This document shows positions 13,001 through 20,564 of a stretch of DNA of 30,514 nt, one piece after another; positions within the stretch are counted from its first letter, which is position 1; every line of letters starts with the position of its first letter. Under the pieces are notes generated by a model that worked only from the letters and a program-made list of their open reading frames with translations, was not told the origin of the DNA and searched no databases. A program made the position numbers and the translations under genes. The stretch is from a virus. Location of the stretch: IMG/VR virus record IMGVR_UViG_3300020472_000116, positions 1-30,514 of that record; one strand, 5' to 3'.

Positions 13001-13144
13001 ATGTGGGGAAGAGTAATGAATTTTTTTAGTTCACGTGGCGAAGGTACTGCGTGGGATTTAGATTATGGTAAACTTATTATCATAGCTATATGTTTATATA
13101 TTGCAGTCATGGTTAGTGGCTGTATGTACACAGGAATTAAATAA
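13001..13144 (+). CDS. 47-aa single-span membrane protein
   Basis: ATG at 13001 follows AAAAGGAGAAAATAAT, an excellent ribosome site, and the TAA overlaps the next ATG (TAATG). The product starts MWGRVMNFFSSRGEGTAWDL and has one hydrophobic helix (KLIIIAICLYIAVMVSGC) ending with a Cys in MVSGC, which could be lipoprotein-like but is not N-terminal. It may belong to a membrane set with the next gene. Confidence 0.6.
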   Translation: MWGRVMNFFSSRGEGTAWDLDYGKLIIIAICLYIAVMVSGCMYTGIK

Positions 13145-13359
13145 TGGATAATATGAAACACATAACTGTAATGATCTTAGCGTTAGGACTTATGGGCCTA
13201 CTAGGTATCATTGTTGTCGATGAGTTTATGATGGCTGCAGAGCATGGTGGTGAATTTGATGAGGGCATCTTAGCCCTATTAAATAATGCTCTCGTAGGCG
13301 TTGTAGGAATTGTGGCAGGTTATGTCACAGGTAGTAGTAAAGGATGTAATTGCAAATGA
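13144..13359 (+). CDS. Two-span membrane protein, 71 aa, holin-like
   Basis: The product has a hydrophobic helix at about residues 6-26 (ITVMILALGLMGLLGIIVV), an acidic connecting loop (EHGGEFDEG) and a second helix at about 42-60 (LVGVVGIVAGYVTGS) followed by KGCNCK. The two-helix layout with a charged loop is compatible with a class II holin or pinholin partner, but the lysis pair downstream is more certain. Start and stop overlap neighbours. Confidence 0.55.
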   Translation: MDNMKHITVMILALGLMGLLGIIVVDEFMMAAEHGGEFDEGILALLNNALVGVVGIVAGYVTGSSKGCNCK

Positions 13360-13460
13360 TAAAAGCCCCCAATTGGCCTTATGCAATTCCTTGTCCGTCT
13401 TGCGAAACTTATAAGGAATGCAGAGATAATACTAAATGTATAAAATACGATAAGGAGTAG
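13356..13460 (+). CDS. 34-aa zinc-ribbon-like mini-protein
   Basis: ATG 13356 overlaps the preceding TGA (ATGA); TAG at 13458-13460 lies inside the ribosome site of the next gene (AAGGAGTAGTTATG). The 34-aa product contains CPSC, ECRDNTKC and a Lys-rich tail, so four cysteines are arranged as CxxC...C......C, a possible zinc knuckle. Too short for a confident call. Confidence 0.5.
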   Translation: MIKAPNWPYAIPCPSCETYKECRDNTKCIKYDKE

Positions 13461-13462
13461 TT

Positions 13463-13738
13463 ATGCCTATTGCATTAAAAAAACCAACACCCAAACAAAA
13501 GGGCTTAAAAAAATTACCCACAACTATACGTAATAAAATGGGTTACATGAAAAGTGGTGGGTCTGTTAAAAAAAGTAGCGTAAATAAAGCAGGTAATTAT
13601 ACAAAACCTAGTATGCGAAAGACTCTTTTTAATAAAATTAAAGCAGGTACAAAAGGGGGTAATGCAGGGCAGTGGTCTGCACGTAAAGCACAGATGCTTG
13701 CTAAACAGTATAAATCAAAAGGTGGTGGTTACAAATGA
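13463..13738 (+). CDS. Basic 91-aa conserved phage protein
   Basis: The product is Lys/Gly-rich. Its C-terminal block YTKPSMRKTLFNKIKAGTKG, followed by GNAGQWSARKAQMLAKQYK, is a pattern I recognise as recurring in phage small proteins, usually without a function. SGGSVKK at about 32-38 resembles the GG-x-KK motif. AAGGAGTAGTT supplies a good ribosome site. It probably binds nucleic acid, judging by charge; that is inference. Confidence 0.65.
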   Translation: MPIALKKPTPKQKGLKKLPTTIRNKMGYMKSGGSVKKSSVNKAGNYTKPSMRKTLFNKIKAGTKGGNAGQWSARKAQMLAKQYKSKGGGYK

Positions 13739-13905
13739 AAGTAAAAGCTCCTAAAGGGTATCACTGGATGAAACAGGCAGGTAGTAACTATAAGTTAATG
13801 AAACATACAGGTGCATTCACAGCACATAAAGGAGCAAGCTTAACAGCTAACTTTCCTATTCAAAAGGTACACAGTGGCACTAGCAAAAAGTCAAAAAAGT
13901 CTTAA
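13735..13905 (+). CDS. 56-aa basic conserved mini-protein
   Basis: ATG 13735 overlaps the preceding TGA. The product (starting MKVKAPKGYHWMKQAGSNYK) has a KLMKHTGAFTAHKGASL core and a Lys/Ser-rich tail. The pattern PKGYHWM...YKLMKHTG is one I recognise from small late proteins of other phages, but its role is unknown. It overlaps the next gene by 32 bases. Confidence 0.6.
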   Translation: MKVKAPKGYHWMKQAGSNYKLMKHTGAFTAHKGASLTANFPIQKVHSGTSKKSKKS

Positions 13906-14110
13906 AGATTGGGGTAAGCAAAAATGGAGAACCTCTTCTGGTAAACCCTCAAAGGGCAAGAGAAGGTATCTTCCTGACGCTGCTTGGAAGTCTTTATCTG
14001 CATCTGAAAAGGCTGCAACAAATAAAGCTAAAGCTAAAGGTGGTAAGGCAGGTAAACAGTTTGTTAAACAGCCTAAGAGCATTGCAAAGAAAACTGCGAG
14101 ACATAGATGA
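13874..14110 (+). CDS. DUF5872-like basic protein
   Basis: It begins at GTG 13874 with AAAGGTACACA upstream. The 78-aa product carries SLKDWGKQKWRTSSGKPSKG, a RRYLPDAAWKSLSASE stretch, then KGGKAGKQFVKQPKSIAKK, which matches my memory of the DUF5872 pattern (phages and large eukaryotic viruses). It is about 30 percent Lys/Arg and probably binds nucleic acid. The start lies inside the preceding gene and the end overlaps the next start (ATGA). Confidence 0.65.
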   Translation: MALAKSQKSLKDWGKQKWRTSSGKPSKGKRRYLPDAAWKSLSASEKAATNKAKAKGGKAGKQFVKQPKSIAKKTARHR

Positions 14111-14394
14111 CAAAAAAAGGTAGCATGAAAGGACACACAATAGGTGGTGGACAGAAACGCCCTACCAAGTCAGGTGCAGGTATGACCAAAAAGGGGGTAG
14201 CTAAATATCGTAGAGATAACCCCGGCTCAAAGCTAAAAACTGCTGTAACTGGTAGTCCTAAAAAAGGCAGTAAAGATGCTAAAAGAAGAAAGTCGTATTG
14301 CGCTAGATCTGCAGGACAGATGAAACAATTCCCTAAAGCAGCTAAAGATCCGAACAGTAGATTGCGACAAGCAAGGAAAAGGTGGAAGTGCTAA
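14107..14394 (+). CDS. DUF6321-like basic protein
   Basis: The 95-aa product has GAGMTKKGVAKYRRDNPGSK, followed by SKDAKRRKSYCARSAGQMKQ and ends DPNSRLRQARKRWKC, a layout like the DUF6321 family of phage proteins. Cysteines at the RKSYCARS motif and the C-terminus are the conserved ones. It starts at an ATGA overlap. Like its neighbours it is highly basic, consistent with nucleic-acid binding or packaging in the virion. Confidence 0.65.
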   Translation: MTKKGSMKGHTIGGGQKRPTKSGAGMTKKGVAKYRRDNPGSKLKTAVTGSPKKGSKDAKRRKSYCARSAGQMKQFPKAAKDPNSRLRQARKRWKC

Positions 14395-14468
14395 CATTCT
14401 TTGTCATATCAATGTTTGTTGCACTTGTTTATAACTTAGTGGCTTTATTGTGGTTGTTAGATGAATAA
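14388..14468 (+). CDS. 26-aa membrane peptide (GTG start), tentative
   Basis: GTG 14388 preceded by AAGGTGGAA opens a 26-codon frame, almost entirely hydrophobic (TFFVISMFVALVYNLVALLW) and ending DE. It spans the otherwise empty gap between the DUF6321-like gene and the next ATG at 14461, overlapping both. It could be a mini-holin or antiholin. The evidence is position, ribosome site and composition only. Confidence 0.4.
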   Translation: MLTFFVISMFVALVYNLVALLWLLDE

Positions 14469-14637
14469 GATAGAATTTATTATTCTTGATAAGTCTAGTT
14501 ATCTTTTGACGAAAGGTAAAAATCAAAAGGTTTATAGATACTCTGAAGGGGAGAAAAAGATGCAACGTATTATACAATGGCTAAAAAGAATGTTTCCTAC
14601 AAATGACGTAGAGTATCTTTCAGGGAAGAAGAAATAG
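14461..14637 (+). CDS. Hypothetical 58-aa protein
   Basis: ATG 14461 opens a 58-codon frame to TAG 14635-14637, one base before the holin start. An internal ATG (about 14561, MQRIIQWLKRMFPTNDVEYL) has a better ribosome site (GAAGGGGAG), so a 23-26-aa form may be the true product. That short form is an amphipathic helix with a Lys-rich end. The role is unknown; it is adjacent to the lysis pair. Confidence 0.45.
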   Translation: MNKIEFIILDKSSYLLTKGKNQKVYRYSEGEKKMQRIIQWLKRMFPTNDVEYLSGKKK

Positions 14638-14638
14638 T

Positions 14639-15010
14639 ATGTTAGGATTTAATGCAATATCCTCTTTATTAGGTTCAGTCGGTGGACTTGCAACATCTTG
14701 GATAGATGGGAAAACTGCAGTTCAAAAGGCTGAAGCACAGATTCGTATGAAGGAAGCGACAGGCGAAATTGATTGGGAGCTTGCTGCTATACGTGCTACA
14801 CAAAGTAGTTGGAAAGATGAGTGGCTGACCATAATTTTTACACTGCCGCTAATCCTTTCATTTTGTGGTGATTGGGGAAGACAGATCGTGCATGATGGGT
14901 TTCTTTCACTACAACAGATGCCTGATTGGTATCAACTTTCCTTGGGAGCGATAGTGGCTGCATCGTTTGGGATACGATCTGTGAGTAAGTTTTTTGGAAG
15001 AAAAAAGTAA
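14639..15010 (+). CDS. GTA-type holin (3TM holin-like)
   Basis: The 123-aa protein follows the layout of GTA_holin_3TM proteins: an N-terminal Gly/Ser helix (GFNAISSLLGSVGGLA), a basic/acidic linker with RATQSSWKDEWLTIIF (76-91), two hydrophobic helices (TLPLILSFCGDW and LGAIVAASFGIRS) and a FFGRKK tail. It would make inner-membrane lesions that release or activate the endolysin. The M15 peptidase follows 104 bases downstream, supporting a lysis cassette. Confidence 0.7.
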   Translation: MLGFNAISSLLGSVGGLATSWIDGKTAVQKAEAQIRMKEATGEIDWELAAIRATQSSWKDEWLTIIFTLPLILSFCGDWGRQIVHDGFLSLQQMPDWYQLSLGAIVAASFGIRSVSKFFGRKK

Positions 15011-15114
15011 AAACCATTTAATACGCTATAGGCAAGAGTATATAGGAAATCGTAAGTACCCACTAGACAGCTTGAAGCACACAAGCCAATGGGTAAAGAA
15101 TAGGGAGAGAGAAC

Positions 15115-15588
15115 ATGAGTTATACATTAAGTTCAAGAAGCTTGAGCAAATTAGAAGGCGTTCACGAATCCTTAGTGAGTATCGTAAAGGAAGCGATAAC
15201 TCTGACTAAGGTGGACTTTGGAGTGATTTGCGGTACTCGGACTACAAGTGAGCAAGCTGAATTAGTTAAGAAGGGTGCATCTAAAACAATGAACTCCCGG
15301 CACCTACCCCAAGAGAGTACTGGTAAATCGCATGCAGTGGATCTCATGGCTTATATTGGTTCAAGAGCATCGTGGGAGTTGAATCTGTATGATGACATAG
15401 CTGACGCAATTAAAGCTGCGGCAGTTACACAAGGACACCCTGTAACATGGGGCGGTGCGTGGCACAAGCAGTTAAATGATTGGGATGGTAACTCTGCAGA
15501 TCTAATGAATGAGTATGTAGATTTACGTAGGTCGCAAGGTCGTAAGGCTTTTATTGATGGTCCTCATTTCCAACTTGAAATAAACTAA
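15115..15588 (+). CDS. M15-family peptidase endolysin (L-Ala-D-Glu type)
   Basis: The 157-aa protein has the M15 zinc-peptidase pattern: SRH (H63), HAVD (D76) and DGPHFQL (H151) supply the likely zinc ligands, with WGGAW at 112-116 and a GTRTTSEQAEL N-terminal segment. It would cut peptide stems of Gram-negative peptidoglycan. There is no signal peptide, so release depends on the holin just upstream. AGGGAGAGAGAAC precedes the ATG. It is the second wall enzyme after the SleB-like gene at 4603. Confidence 0.8.
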   Translation: MSYTLSSRSLSKLEGVHESLVSIVKEAITLTKVDFGVICGTRTTSEQAELVKKGASKTMNSRHLPQESTGKSHAVDLMAYIGSRASWELNLYDDIADAIKAAAVTQGHPVTWGGAWHKQLNDWDGNSADLMNEYVDLRRSQGRKAFIDGPHFQLEIN

Positions 15589-15806
15589 TGTGGCTACCTA
15601 TAATATTAGTGTGTTCAGCACCTTATGTAGAGTCTTGCAACATGATTACAGGTTTAGAACTAATAGAGACAAAGGATGCATGTTTTGTAGAATCTAATGC
15701 TAAAGCAAATATTATACTAAAGAGTTCTACTGTGTACCTAGCAAAACCTGCGTGTCAGATTATACCAGAGAAAGTTAAAGAAACAAAAAAAGGAACAGAT
15801 ATTTAA
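15588..15806 (+). CDS. Small Cys-containing protein, 72 aa, possible spanin-region gene
   Basis: It starts at a TAATG overlap with the endolysin. The N-terminus (WLPIILVCSAPYVESC) is mildly hydrophobic; cysteines at residues 9, 17, 32 and 56 might form two disulfides in the periplasm. The C-terminus is Lys-rich. Spanin genes often follow endolysins, but no lipobox or coiled coil supports a spanin call. Its stop overlaps the terminase small subunit start (TAATG). Confidence 0.5.
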   Translation: MWLPIILVCSAPYVESCNMITGLELIETKDACFVESNAKANIILKSSTVYLAKPACQIIPEKVKETKKGTDI

Positions 15807-16177
15807 TGGCTAGACAGTTAACTGAAAAACAACAACGTTTTCTTGATGTATTATTTGAAGAAGCAGGTGGTAGTGTTGTACTTGCAAAAAAACTTGCAGG
15901 GTATTCTGAATCAAGTAGTACTAGTGATATTACCAAAGGCTTAAAAGATGAAATCCTAGAAGCGACACAGCTATACTTAGCACGTAATGCACCACAGGCT
16001 GCCGTTGCTATTGCTAGTAGTTTATCTGATCCTACACAACTAGGTATAAGAGATAAGCTGTCAGCAGCTAAAGAGCTATTAGATCGTACAGGTTTAATTA
16101 AAACTGAGAAGGTACAGGTCGAGACAAGCGGTGGTGTTGTACTGATGCCGCCTAAGAATAGTGAAGGAGATTACTAA
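15806..16177 (+). CDS. Terminase small subunit
   Basis: The 123-aa protein follows the TerS pattern: LTEKQQRFLDVLFEEAGGS at residues 4-22, AKKLAGYSES as a helix-turn-helix-like segment, LKDEILEATQLYLARNAPQA, DPTQLGIRDKLSAAKELLDR and GGVVLMPPK at the end. It would bind packaging DNA and regulate the large subunit, which lies two genes downstream. An AAAGGAACAG ribosome site precedes the ATG; the stop overlaps the next ATG. Confidence 0.75.
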   Translation: MARQLTEKQQRFLDVLFEEAGGSVVLAKKLAGYSESSSTSDITKGLKDEILEATQLYLARNAPQAAVAIASSLSDPTQLGIRDKLSAAKELLDRTGLIKTEKVQVETSGGVVLMPPKNSEGDY

Positions 16178-16434
16178 TGGGAGCTAGGTTAAATAAAACA
16201 GATAGAAAAAAATACGACAGGCTTATGAGCATGTATGCCAAATATGAAGAAAAAGATGATTGGGATAGAATGTTTGACCTTTCAAGTAGGTTAGCAGATT
16301 TTGCTTCAGAAATGGATGAAAAGTATGGAGAGGCGTTAGAAGAAATAGGTGGGTTTGCAAAAGGTGGCCTTACAAAAAAGAAGTATGTTAATCCTGTCAA
16401 GATAGTAGACAATTTAAGAAAAAAGAAAAAATGA
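16177..16434 (+). CDS. Hypothetical 85-aa protein with KGGLTKK motif
   Basis: It is a helical charged domain (residues 1-57, with MYAKYEEKDDWDRMFDLSSR) followed by EIGGFAKGGLTKKKYVNP and a basic C-terminus ending RKKKK. The KGGLTKK element is shared with several other small proteins in the window. Placed between the two terminase subunits, it could be a packaging accessory, but there is no family match. Confidence 0.55.
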   Translation: MGARLNKTDRKKYDRLMSMYAKYEEKDDWDRMFDLSSRLADFASEMDEKYGEALEEIGGFAKGGLTKKKYVNPVKIVDNLRKKKK

Positions 16435-16823
16435 ATAGATCACTAGGGCGTTGGAAGTTACCACAGCCTACTGATATTAAAGAAGACAATGAGTGGCAAC
16501 CAATACCCCGAATAGCCAGAACTATACCCTTTGGGTACGTACAGGATGATAAAGATTCTGAACTACTATTACCTGTACCTAAACAATTAGATAAGTTAGA
16601 AATGGCTAGGAAGTATGTAGATCAGTACTCATACCGTGAAGTAGCAAACTGGTTAAGTACACAAACAGATAGATACATTTCTCATGTAGGATTAAGAAAA
16701 AGATTACAACATGAACGACAGCGTAAGAACAAAGCTAGAAGCCTACGCAAGTGGGCAGAGTATGCAGAAAAGGCGATCAGCAAAGCGCAGAAAATCGAAA
16801 CCGAAAGAACAGGCGCAATCTAA
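16431..16823 (+). CDS. HTH DNA-binding protein beside terminase
   Basis: The 130-aa protein has a Pro-rich start, then YSYREVANWLSTQTDRYISH with the GLRKRLQHERQRK continuation (about 65-98), a clear helix-turn-helix of the resolvase/Xis-like type with a basic recognition helix, and a C-terminal KWAEYAEKAISKAQKIE helix. It may bind the packaging site or act as a late regulator. It overlaps the terminase large subunit start by 113 bases in another frame. Confidence 0.65.
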   Translation: MNRSLGRWKLPQPTDIKEDNEWQPIPRIARTIPFGYVQDDKDSELLLPVPKQLDKLEMARKYVDQYSYREVANWLSTQTDRYISHVGLRKRLQHERQRKNKARSLRKWAEYAEKAISKAQKIETERTGAI

Positions 16824-18270
16824 GAAGCAAGCAACTCCTGTTGTAAAAAGGGAAAGACTTGCAACTGAAGAAAATCATAACGTGGTATTTAAACCTAATG
16901 AAGGGCCACAAACTGATTTTTTAGCGTCAGGTGAACGAGAAGTGCTTTATGGTGGTTCTGCAGGTGGTGGCAAGAGTTACGCAATGCTAGCTGATCCGCT
17001 AAGATATTTACAACATTCAGCGTTTAGTGGATTACTTTTACGACATACAACAGAAGAACTTAGAGAACTTGTGTGGAAATCACAAGAATTATACCCTAAA
17101 GTTATACCAAATATAAAATGGTCAGAGAGAAAAATGCAATGGGTTACTCCTTCAGGTGGTAGATTGTGGTTCTCTTATTTAGATAGAGAAGAAGATGTAC
17201 TACGATATCAGGGTTTAGCATTTACATGGATAGGATTTGACGAGTTGACACAATGGCCTACTCCTTTTGCGTGGAATTATTTACGTTCTAGATTACGAAC
17301 CGCTAGTTCTGATCTTCCTATTTACATGAGGGCAACAACAAACCCCGGAGGCAGAGGACATCATTGGGTTAAAAAAATGTTTATTGATCCTGCACCTGCA
17401 GGAAAATCATTTGAAGCAACGGATATAGAATCTAATGAAACGCTTAGATATCCTAAAGGACATTCAAAAGAGGGGCAAGCTTTATTTAAACGAAGGTTTA
17501 TTCCTGCGAGATTATCTGATAATCCTTATCTTGCAGAACAAGGTGATTATGAGTCTATGCTCCTTTCCTTGCCTGAACAACAAAGAAGACAACTCCTTGA
17601 AGGGGATTGGGATATTAAAGAAGGTGCAGCATTTACAGAGTTTAATCGTGATGTACATGTCATTGAGCCTTTTGATATACCTAATAATTGGACAAGGTTT
17701 AGGTCATGTGACTACGGTTACGGAAGTAAATCAGCAGTTGTATGGTTTGCTGTTTCTCCTGACGAGCAACTTATTATATATAGGGAATTGTATGTTTCAA
17801 AAGTACTAGCTACAGATTTAGCTGATATGGTACTGGAGGCAGAACAAAATGACGGAACTATGCGTTACGGTGTGCTTGATAGTTCTCTTTGGCATAAGCG
17901 TGGCGATACTGGCCCATCGCTAGCAGAACAAATGATTCAAAGAGGATGTAGATGGCGGCCATCAGACAGAAGTAAAGGAAGTAGGGTAGCAGGTAAAAAT
18001 GAGATACATAGACGCTTACAGATTGATGAATTTACAGAAGAACCTAGACTGGTATTCTTTAATAGCTGTACTAATATTATATCTCAACTTCCTGCAATAC
18101 CTTTGGACAGGAAGAATCCCGAAGATATAGACACATTATCAGAAGATCACTTGTATGATGCTTTAAGATATGGTATAATGTCAAGACCTAGATTTAGTAT
18201 TTTTGATTATGATCCTAACTCTAATCCCCAAAACAAAATGCCAATAGCAGATTCAACATTTGGATACTAA
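16711..18270 (+). CDS. Terminase large subunit
   Basis: The 519-aa packaging motor has Walker A GGSAGGGKSY (81-90), Walker B FTWIGFDEL (171-179), an ATT...RG coupling segment near 208-220 and an RNase H-type nuclease domain with acidic residues D334 (SCDYGYG), D390 (GVLDSS) and D483 (LYDALRYG). It cuts concatemers and drives DNA into the prohead. The first 50 residues are Lys-rich and overlap the previous gene; Met18 at 16762 is an alternative start. The ribosome site for 16711 is weak. Confidence 0.9.
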   Translation: MNDSVRTKLEAYASGQSMQKRRSAKRRKSKPKEQAQSKKQATPVVKRERLATEENHNVVFKPNEGPQTDFLASGEREVLYGGSAGGGKSYAMLADPLRYLQHSAFSGLLLRHTTEELRELVWKSQELYPKVIPNIKWSERKMQWVTPSGGRLWFSYLDREEDVLRYQGLAFTWIGFDELTQWPTPFAWNYLRSRLRTASSDLPIYMRATTNPGGRGHHWVKKMFIDPAPAGKSFEATDIESNETLRYPKGHSKEGQALFKRRFIPARLSDNPYLAEQGDYESMLLSLPEQQRRQLLEGDWDIKEGAAFTEFNRDVHVIEPFDIPNNWTRFRSCDYGYGSKSAVVWFAVSPDEQLIIYRELYVSKVLATDLADMVLEAEQNDGTMRYGVLDSSLWHKRGDTGPSLAEQMIQRGCRWRPSDRSKGSRVAGKNEIHRRLQIDEFTEEPRLVFFNSCTNIISQLPAIPLDRKNPEDIDTLSEDHLYDALRYGIMSRPRFSIFDYDPNSNPQNKMPIADSTFGY

Positions 18271-18283
18271 CTAAGGAAATAAT

Positions 18284-20413
18284 ATGGCTGATGAAAAAGA
18301 TAATATAATGATAGATGATGAAGCTATTGCAATAGATGATTCACCTACTTTGGATAGAAACATACAAAATATTATTCCATTTGTATTAGAAAAATATAAA
18401 AAGGCAGAAGACTATAGACAAACGGATGAACAACGATGGTTAAAAGCATATAGAAATTATAGAGGGCTGTACGGATCGGATGTTCAATTTACTGAAGCAG
18501 AAAAGTCAAGAGTTTTTATTAAAGTTACAAAAACAAAAACGTTAGCTGCATACGGACAGATTGTTGAGGTACTGTTTGCTAATAACAAATTTCCATTATC
18601 TATTGATCCTACGGTACTTCCCGAAGGAGTTGTAGGTGATGTACATTTTGACGCAAAAAAACCTGAACAGTTAAAAGATAATGAAGAAATGGAAAGTCCT
18701 TACGGTTTTGCAGGTGATGGTAAAGATATACCTAAAGGTGCAACGCAAGATAGTTTAATGGAAATGCTTGGCCCATTAAAAGATGATCTTAAAGGAATTG
18801 AAAGTTTAGAAGAAGGTGTAGGAAAATCTCCTAGTGCTGCTACGTTTAGTCCTGCTATGGTAGCGGCTAAACAGATGCAAAAAAAGATCCATGATCAACT
18901 TGAAGAATCGGGAGCAACTAAACATTTAAGAAGCACAGCATTTGAAATGGCCTTATTTGGTACAGGTATAATGAAAGGCCCATTTGCTATAGATAAAGAA
19001 TACCCTAATTGGGATGAAAGCGGTGATTATAGTCCTAAATTCAAAACAATGCCACAACTATCACATGTATCTGTTTGGAACTTTTATCCTGATCCAGATG
19101 CTAATAACATGGATGAAGCTCAATATGTAATTGAAAGACATAAAATGTCACGTAGTCAAGTGCGTTCATTAAAAAAGCGACCGCACTTTAGGGCTTCAGC
19201 TATTGATAGCTGCATAGAAATGGGAGAGAATTACGATAGAGAATATTGGGAAAGCGATTTAGCCGACTATTCTTTAGAGCATAATATAGATAGATTTGAA
19301 GTGCTAGAGTATTGGGGTACAGTTGATACTGATCTTATTAAAGAACAGGGCATTACTGTACCTAAAGAATTAGAAGCATTTGATGAGTTACAAGCTAATG
19401 TTTGGATATGTAATGAAAAAGTATTAAGGTTTGTATTAAATCCATTTAAACCTGTACGTGTTCCCTATATGGCTGCACCGTATGAATTAAATCCTTATAG
19501 CTTCTTTGGAATAGGTATAGCAGAAAATATGGATGATACGCAAACTCTTATGAACGGTTTTATGCGTATGGCTGTAGACAATGCTGTACTATCAGGTAAC
19601 TTATTAATTGAGATTGATGAGACTAACTTAGTTCCCGGTCAAGATTTAAGTGTGTATCCCGGTAAAGTTTTTAGAAGACAAGGCGGCGCACCCGGTCAGG
19701 CTATCTTTGGAACAAAATTTCCTAATGTATCAAACGAAAACCTACAGCTATTTGACAAGGCTAGGGTATTAGCAGATGAATCTACAGGCTTTCCTTCCTT
19801 TGCACATGGACAGACAGGTGTATCGGGCGTAGGTAGAACAGCCAGTGGTATTTCTATGCTTATGAATGCAGCTACTGGTAGTATTAAAACAGTTATAAAG
19901 AATATAGATGACTACATGCTTAAACCCATAGGTGAGGGTTTCTTTCAATTTAATATGCAGTTTGACTTTGATCCTGAAATAAGGGGGGATTTAGAAGTTA
20001 ATGCGAGAGGAACAGAAAGTCTTATGGCTAATGAGGTGCGTAGTCAAAGACTTATGCAGTTCTTGCAGGTTGCTTCTAATCCTGCACTTGCTCCCTTTGC
20101 TAAGATGGATTATATTATTCGTGAGATTGCAAAGGCTATGGATCTTGATCCCGATAAGGTAGCTAATGATATGAGAGAAGCTGCCATACAAGCAGAACTT
20201 ATGAAAGCTTTCCAACAACAACAACCTCAAGGACAACCACCTGCAGGAGCAGATCCAATGGATACCTCTGGAGCAGGGGGTGGAACAATAGGTGTAGGAC
20301 AAGCTCCTACCCCAGATGAACAAGGATTTACAGGAAATGCACAACAAGGAGCAGCTACTCAATCGCCTGAAGGTGGTGGTCAACAATCCCCCACAGTGGG
20401 AAGTGTTCAATAA
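18284..20413 (+). CDS. Portal protein
   Basis: The 709-aa protein follows the terminase with 13 bases between, has an acidic N-terminus and a long helical body (YKKAEDYRQTDEQRWLKAYR, KMDYIIREIAKAMDLDPDKV), as in podovirus-type portals. It contains YIERHKMSRSQV-type and PVRVPYMAAPYELNPYSFFG stretches common in phage portals, and ends in a Gln/Gly/Pro-rich tail that may lie in the tunnel or barrel. It forms the DNA gate at one head vertex and the tail attachment. Size, position and neighbours support the call; the family is not precisely identified. Confidence 0.75.
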   Translation: MADEKDNIMIDDEAIAIDDSPTLDRNIQNIIPFVLEKYKKAEDYRQTDEQRWLKAYRNYRGLYGSDVQFTEAEKSRVFIKVTKTKTLAAYGQIVEVLFANNKFPLSIDPTVLPEGVVGDVHFDAKKPEQLKDNEEMESPYGFAGDGKDIPKGATQDSLMEMLGPLKDDLKGIESLEEGVGKSPSAATFSPAMVAAKQMQKKIHDQLEESGATKHLRSTAFEMALFGTGIMKGPFAIDKEYPNWDESGDYSPKFKTMPQLSHVSVWNFYPDPDANNMDEAQYVIERHKMSRSQVRSLKKRPHFRASAIDSCIEMGENYDREYWESDLADYSLEHNIDRFEVLEYWGTVDTDLIKEQGITVPKELEAFDELQANVWICNEKVLRFVLNPFKPVRVPYMAAPYELNPYSFFGIGIAENMDDTQTLMNGFMRMAVDNAVLSGNLLIEIDETNLVPGQDLSVYPGKVFRRQGGAPGQAIFGTKFPNVSNENLQLFDKARVLADESTGFPSFAHGQTGVSGVGRTASGISMLMNAATGSIKTVIKNIDDYMLKPIGEGFFQFNMQFDFDPEIRGDLEVNARGTESLMANEVRSQRLMQFLQVASNPALAPFAKMDYIIREIAKAMDLDPDKVANDMREAAIQAELMKAFQQQQPQGQPPAGADPMDTSGAGGGTIGVGQAPTPDEQGFTGNAQQGAATQSPEGGGQQSPTVGSVQ

Positions 20414-20564
20414 TTATTTAGATTATTTAATTAAACAACAAATTTCTACATTAGAAAGAGAAGAAAAGACTACTTTAATCTATCAAGCGCAAGGTGCAAT
20501 AGCACAATTACGCAGACTTAAACTGTTAAGAGATGAAGTAAATGCAGACAAAATCAATACGTAA
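20403..20564 (+). CDS. 53-aa coiled-coil protein after portal
   Basis: I place the start at GTG 20403, inside the last codons of the portal, since it is the last start-type codon before the conserved-looking segment. The product is mostly one long charged helix (STLEREEKTTLIYQAQGAIA...RRLKLLRDEVNAD). Small helical proteins with the AQGAI..LRRLK..RDEVN pattern recur between portal and virion genes in related-looking phages. They may assist head assembly. An upstream in-frame ATG at 20316 would overlap the portal far more. Confidence 0.55.
   Translation: MFNNYLDYLIKQQISTLEREEKTTLIYQAQGAIAQLRRLKLLRDEVNADKINT

Noticed and set aside
14994-15209. 71-codon frame starting at TTG at the end of the holin and running into the M15 peptidase
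   Set aside because: Starts inside the holin, has no ribosome site and overlaps the well-supported peptidase start by 95 bases. A frameshift fusion at the AAAAAAG run was considered but there is no supporting evidence.
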